This document shows positions 63,889-64,000 of a DNA stretch of 64,000 nucleotides, one piece after another (the stretch's first letter is position 1; the number at the start of each line of letters is the position of its first letter). The stretch covers positions 36,090 to 100,089 of the forward strand of contig NZ_PTRA01000002.1 of the NCBI RefSeq assembly GCF_002943425.1, given 5' to 3'. The translations under genes were made by a program, and so were the position numbers. Below the pieces are notes generated by a model, which saw only the letters and a list, made by a program, of their open reading frames with translations, made no database searches and was not told the origin of the DNA. This stretch comes from Siphonobacter curvatus (GTDB lineage Bacteria; Bacteroidota; Bacteroidia; Cytophagales; Spirosomataceae).

Positions 63889-64000
63889 ATGACTAAACCT
63901 TTTCTGGCTCTTATCGCTGGTGCAGGGGTGACTCTAGCCGCCTGCTCGCAAAACAACAGTAAAAATGCGGAGACCGCAGCAGCCGATAGTACCCTGGCTT
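63889..64000 (+). CDS. Putative lipoprotein, 3' end cut by window edge
   Basis: 37 codons visible: MTKPFLALIAGAGVTLAACS, with lipobox LAAC and Cys at residue 19, then a polar Asn/Ala-rich linker (QNNSKNAETAAADSTLA). The function lies outside the window. The first gene on the far side of the origin. Confidence 0.75.
   Translation, partial: MTKPFLALIAGAGVTLAACSQNNSKNAETAAADSTLA

Overview
The window looks like part of a plasmid, megaplasmid or chromid of a Bacteroidota bacterium, most likely an environmental member of the Cytophagales. Evidence for the phylum is two SusC/SusD pairs, one with an ECF sigma factor/FecR cassette, several TonB-dependent receptors with carboxypeptidase-like N-terminal domains, lipoproteins with an SxC lipobox, and promoters of the TTTG / TAnnTTTG type lying almost on the start codon. 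Evidence for an extrachromosomal replicon is at the right end: a Rep_3-type initiator, ParB, ParA, four parS-like palindromes and an array of eight 20-bp iterons plus one decayed copy. The order-level placement is inference.

Layout. 0-9 kb: the 3' part of a GH53 galactanase, an outer-membrane barrel protein, a short-chain dehydrogenase (SDR), then a metal or siderophore uptake group (Cys-rich small membrane protein, TonB receptor, PepSY protein) and a Tat-exported SDR. 9-20 kb: an AT-richer accessory region full of orphan small proteins and gene remains. It holds a RelE-like toxin-antitoxin pair whose toxin frame begins with ATA, a zeta-like kinase and its small partner both interrupted by nonsense codons, a wrecked serine recombinase, and remnants of an alpha/beta hydrolase and a molybdopterin dehydrogenase. 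18.6-28.5 kb: an AraC regulator divergent from a SusCD pair, a PQQ-type sugar dehydrogenase and a membrane protein. 28.6-39 kb: a complete minus-strand polysaccharide-utilisation operon, sigma - FecR - SusC (with STN domain) - SusD - GH89 alpha-N-acetylglucosaminidase - HGSNAT-like acetyltransferase. 39.8-52 kb: single-gene enzymes interleaved with three AraC regulators, plus a universal stress protein/SDR pair, a serine hydrolase, a lone response regulator and a desaturase. 52-59 kb: DUF808, DUF92, a TonB receptor and an AlkC/AlkD-like DNA glycosylase. 59-64 kb: the replication and partition module, then the start of a lipoprotein gene.

How the parts work together. The sigma/FecR/SusC set is a trans-envelope signalling cascade expected to switch on uptake and trimming of an alpha-GlcNAc (heparan-like) glycan. 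The acetyltransferase next to GH89 recalls the pair of enzymes that acts in sequence in lysosomal heparan sulfate breakdown. At the right end, Rep should bind the ori iterons and an inverted half-iteron operator before its own gene. Full iterons also lie inside the 3' end of rep and between parS-like sites, so replication control and partition are physically interleaved.
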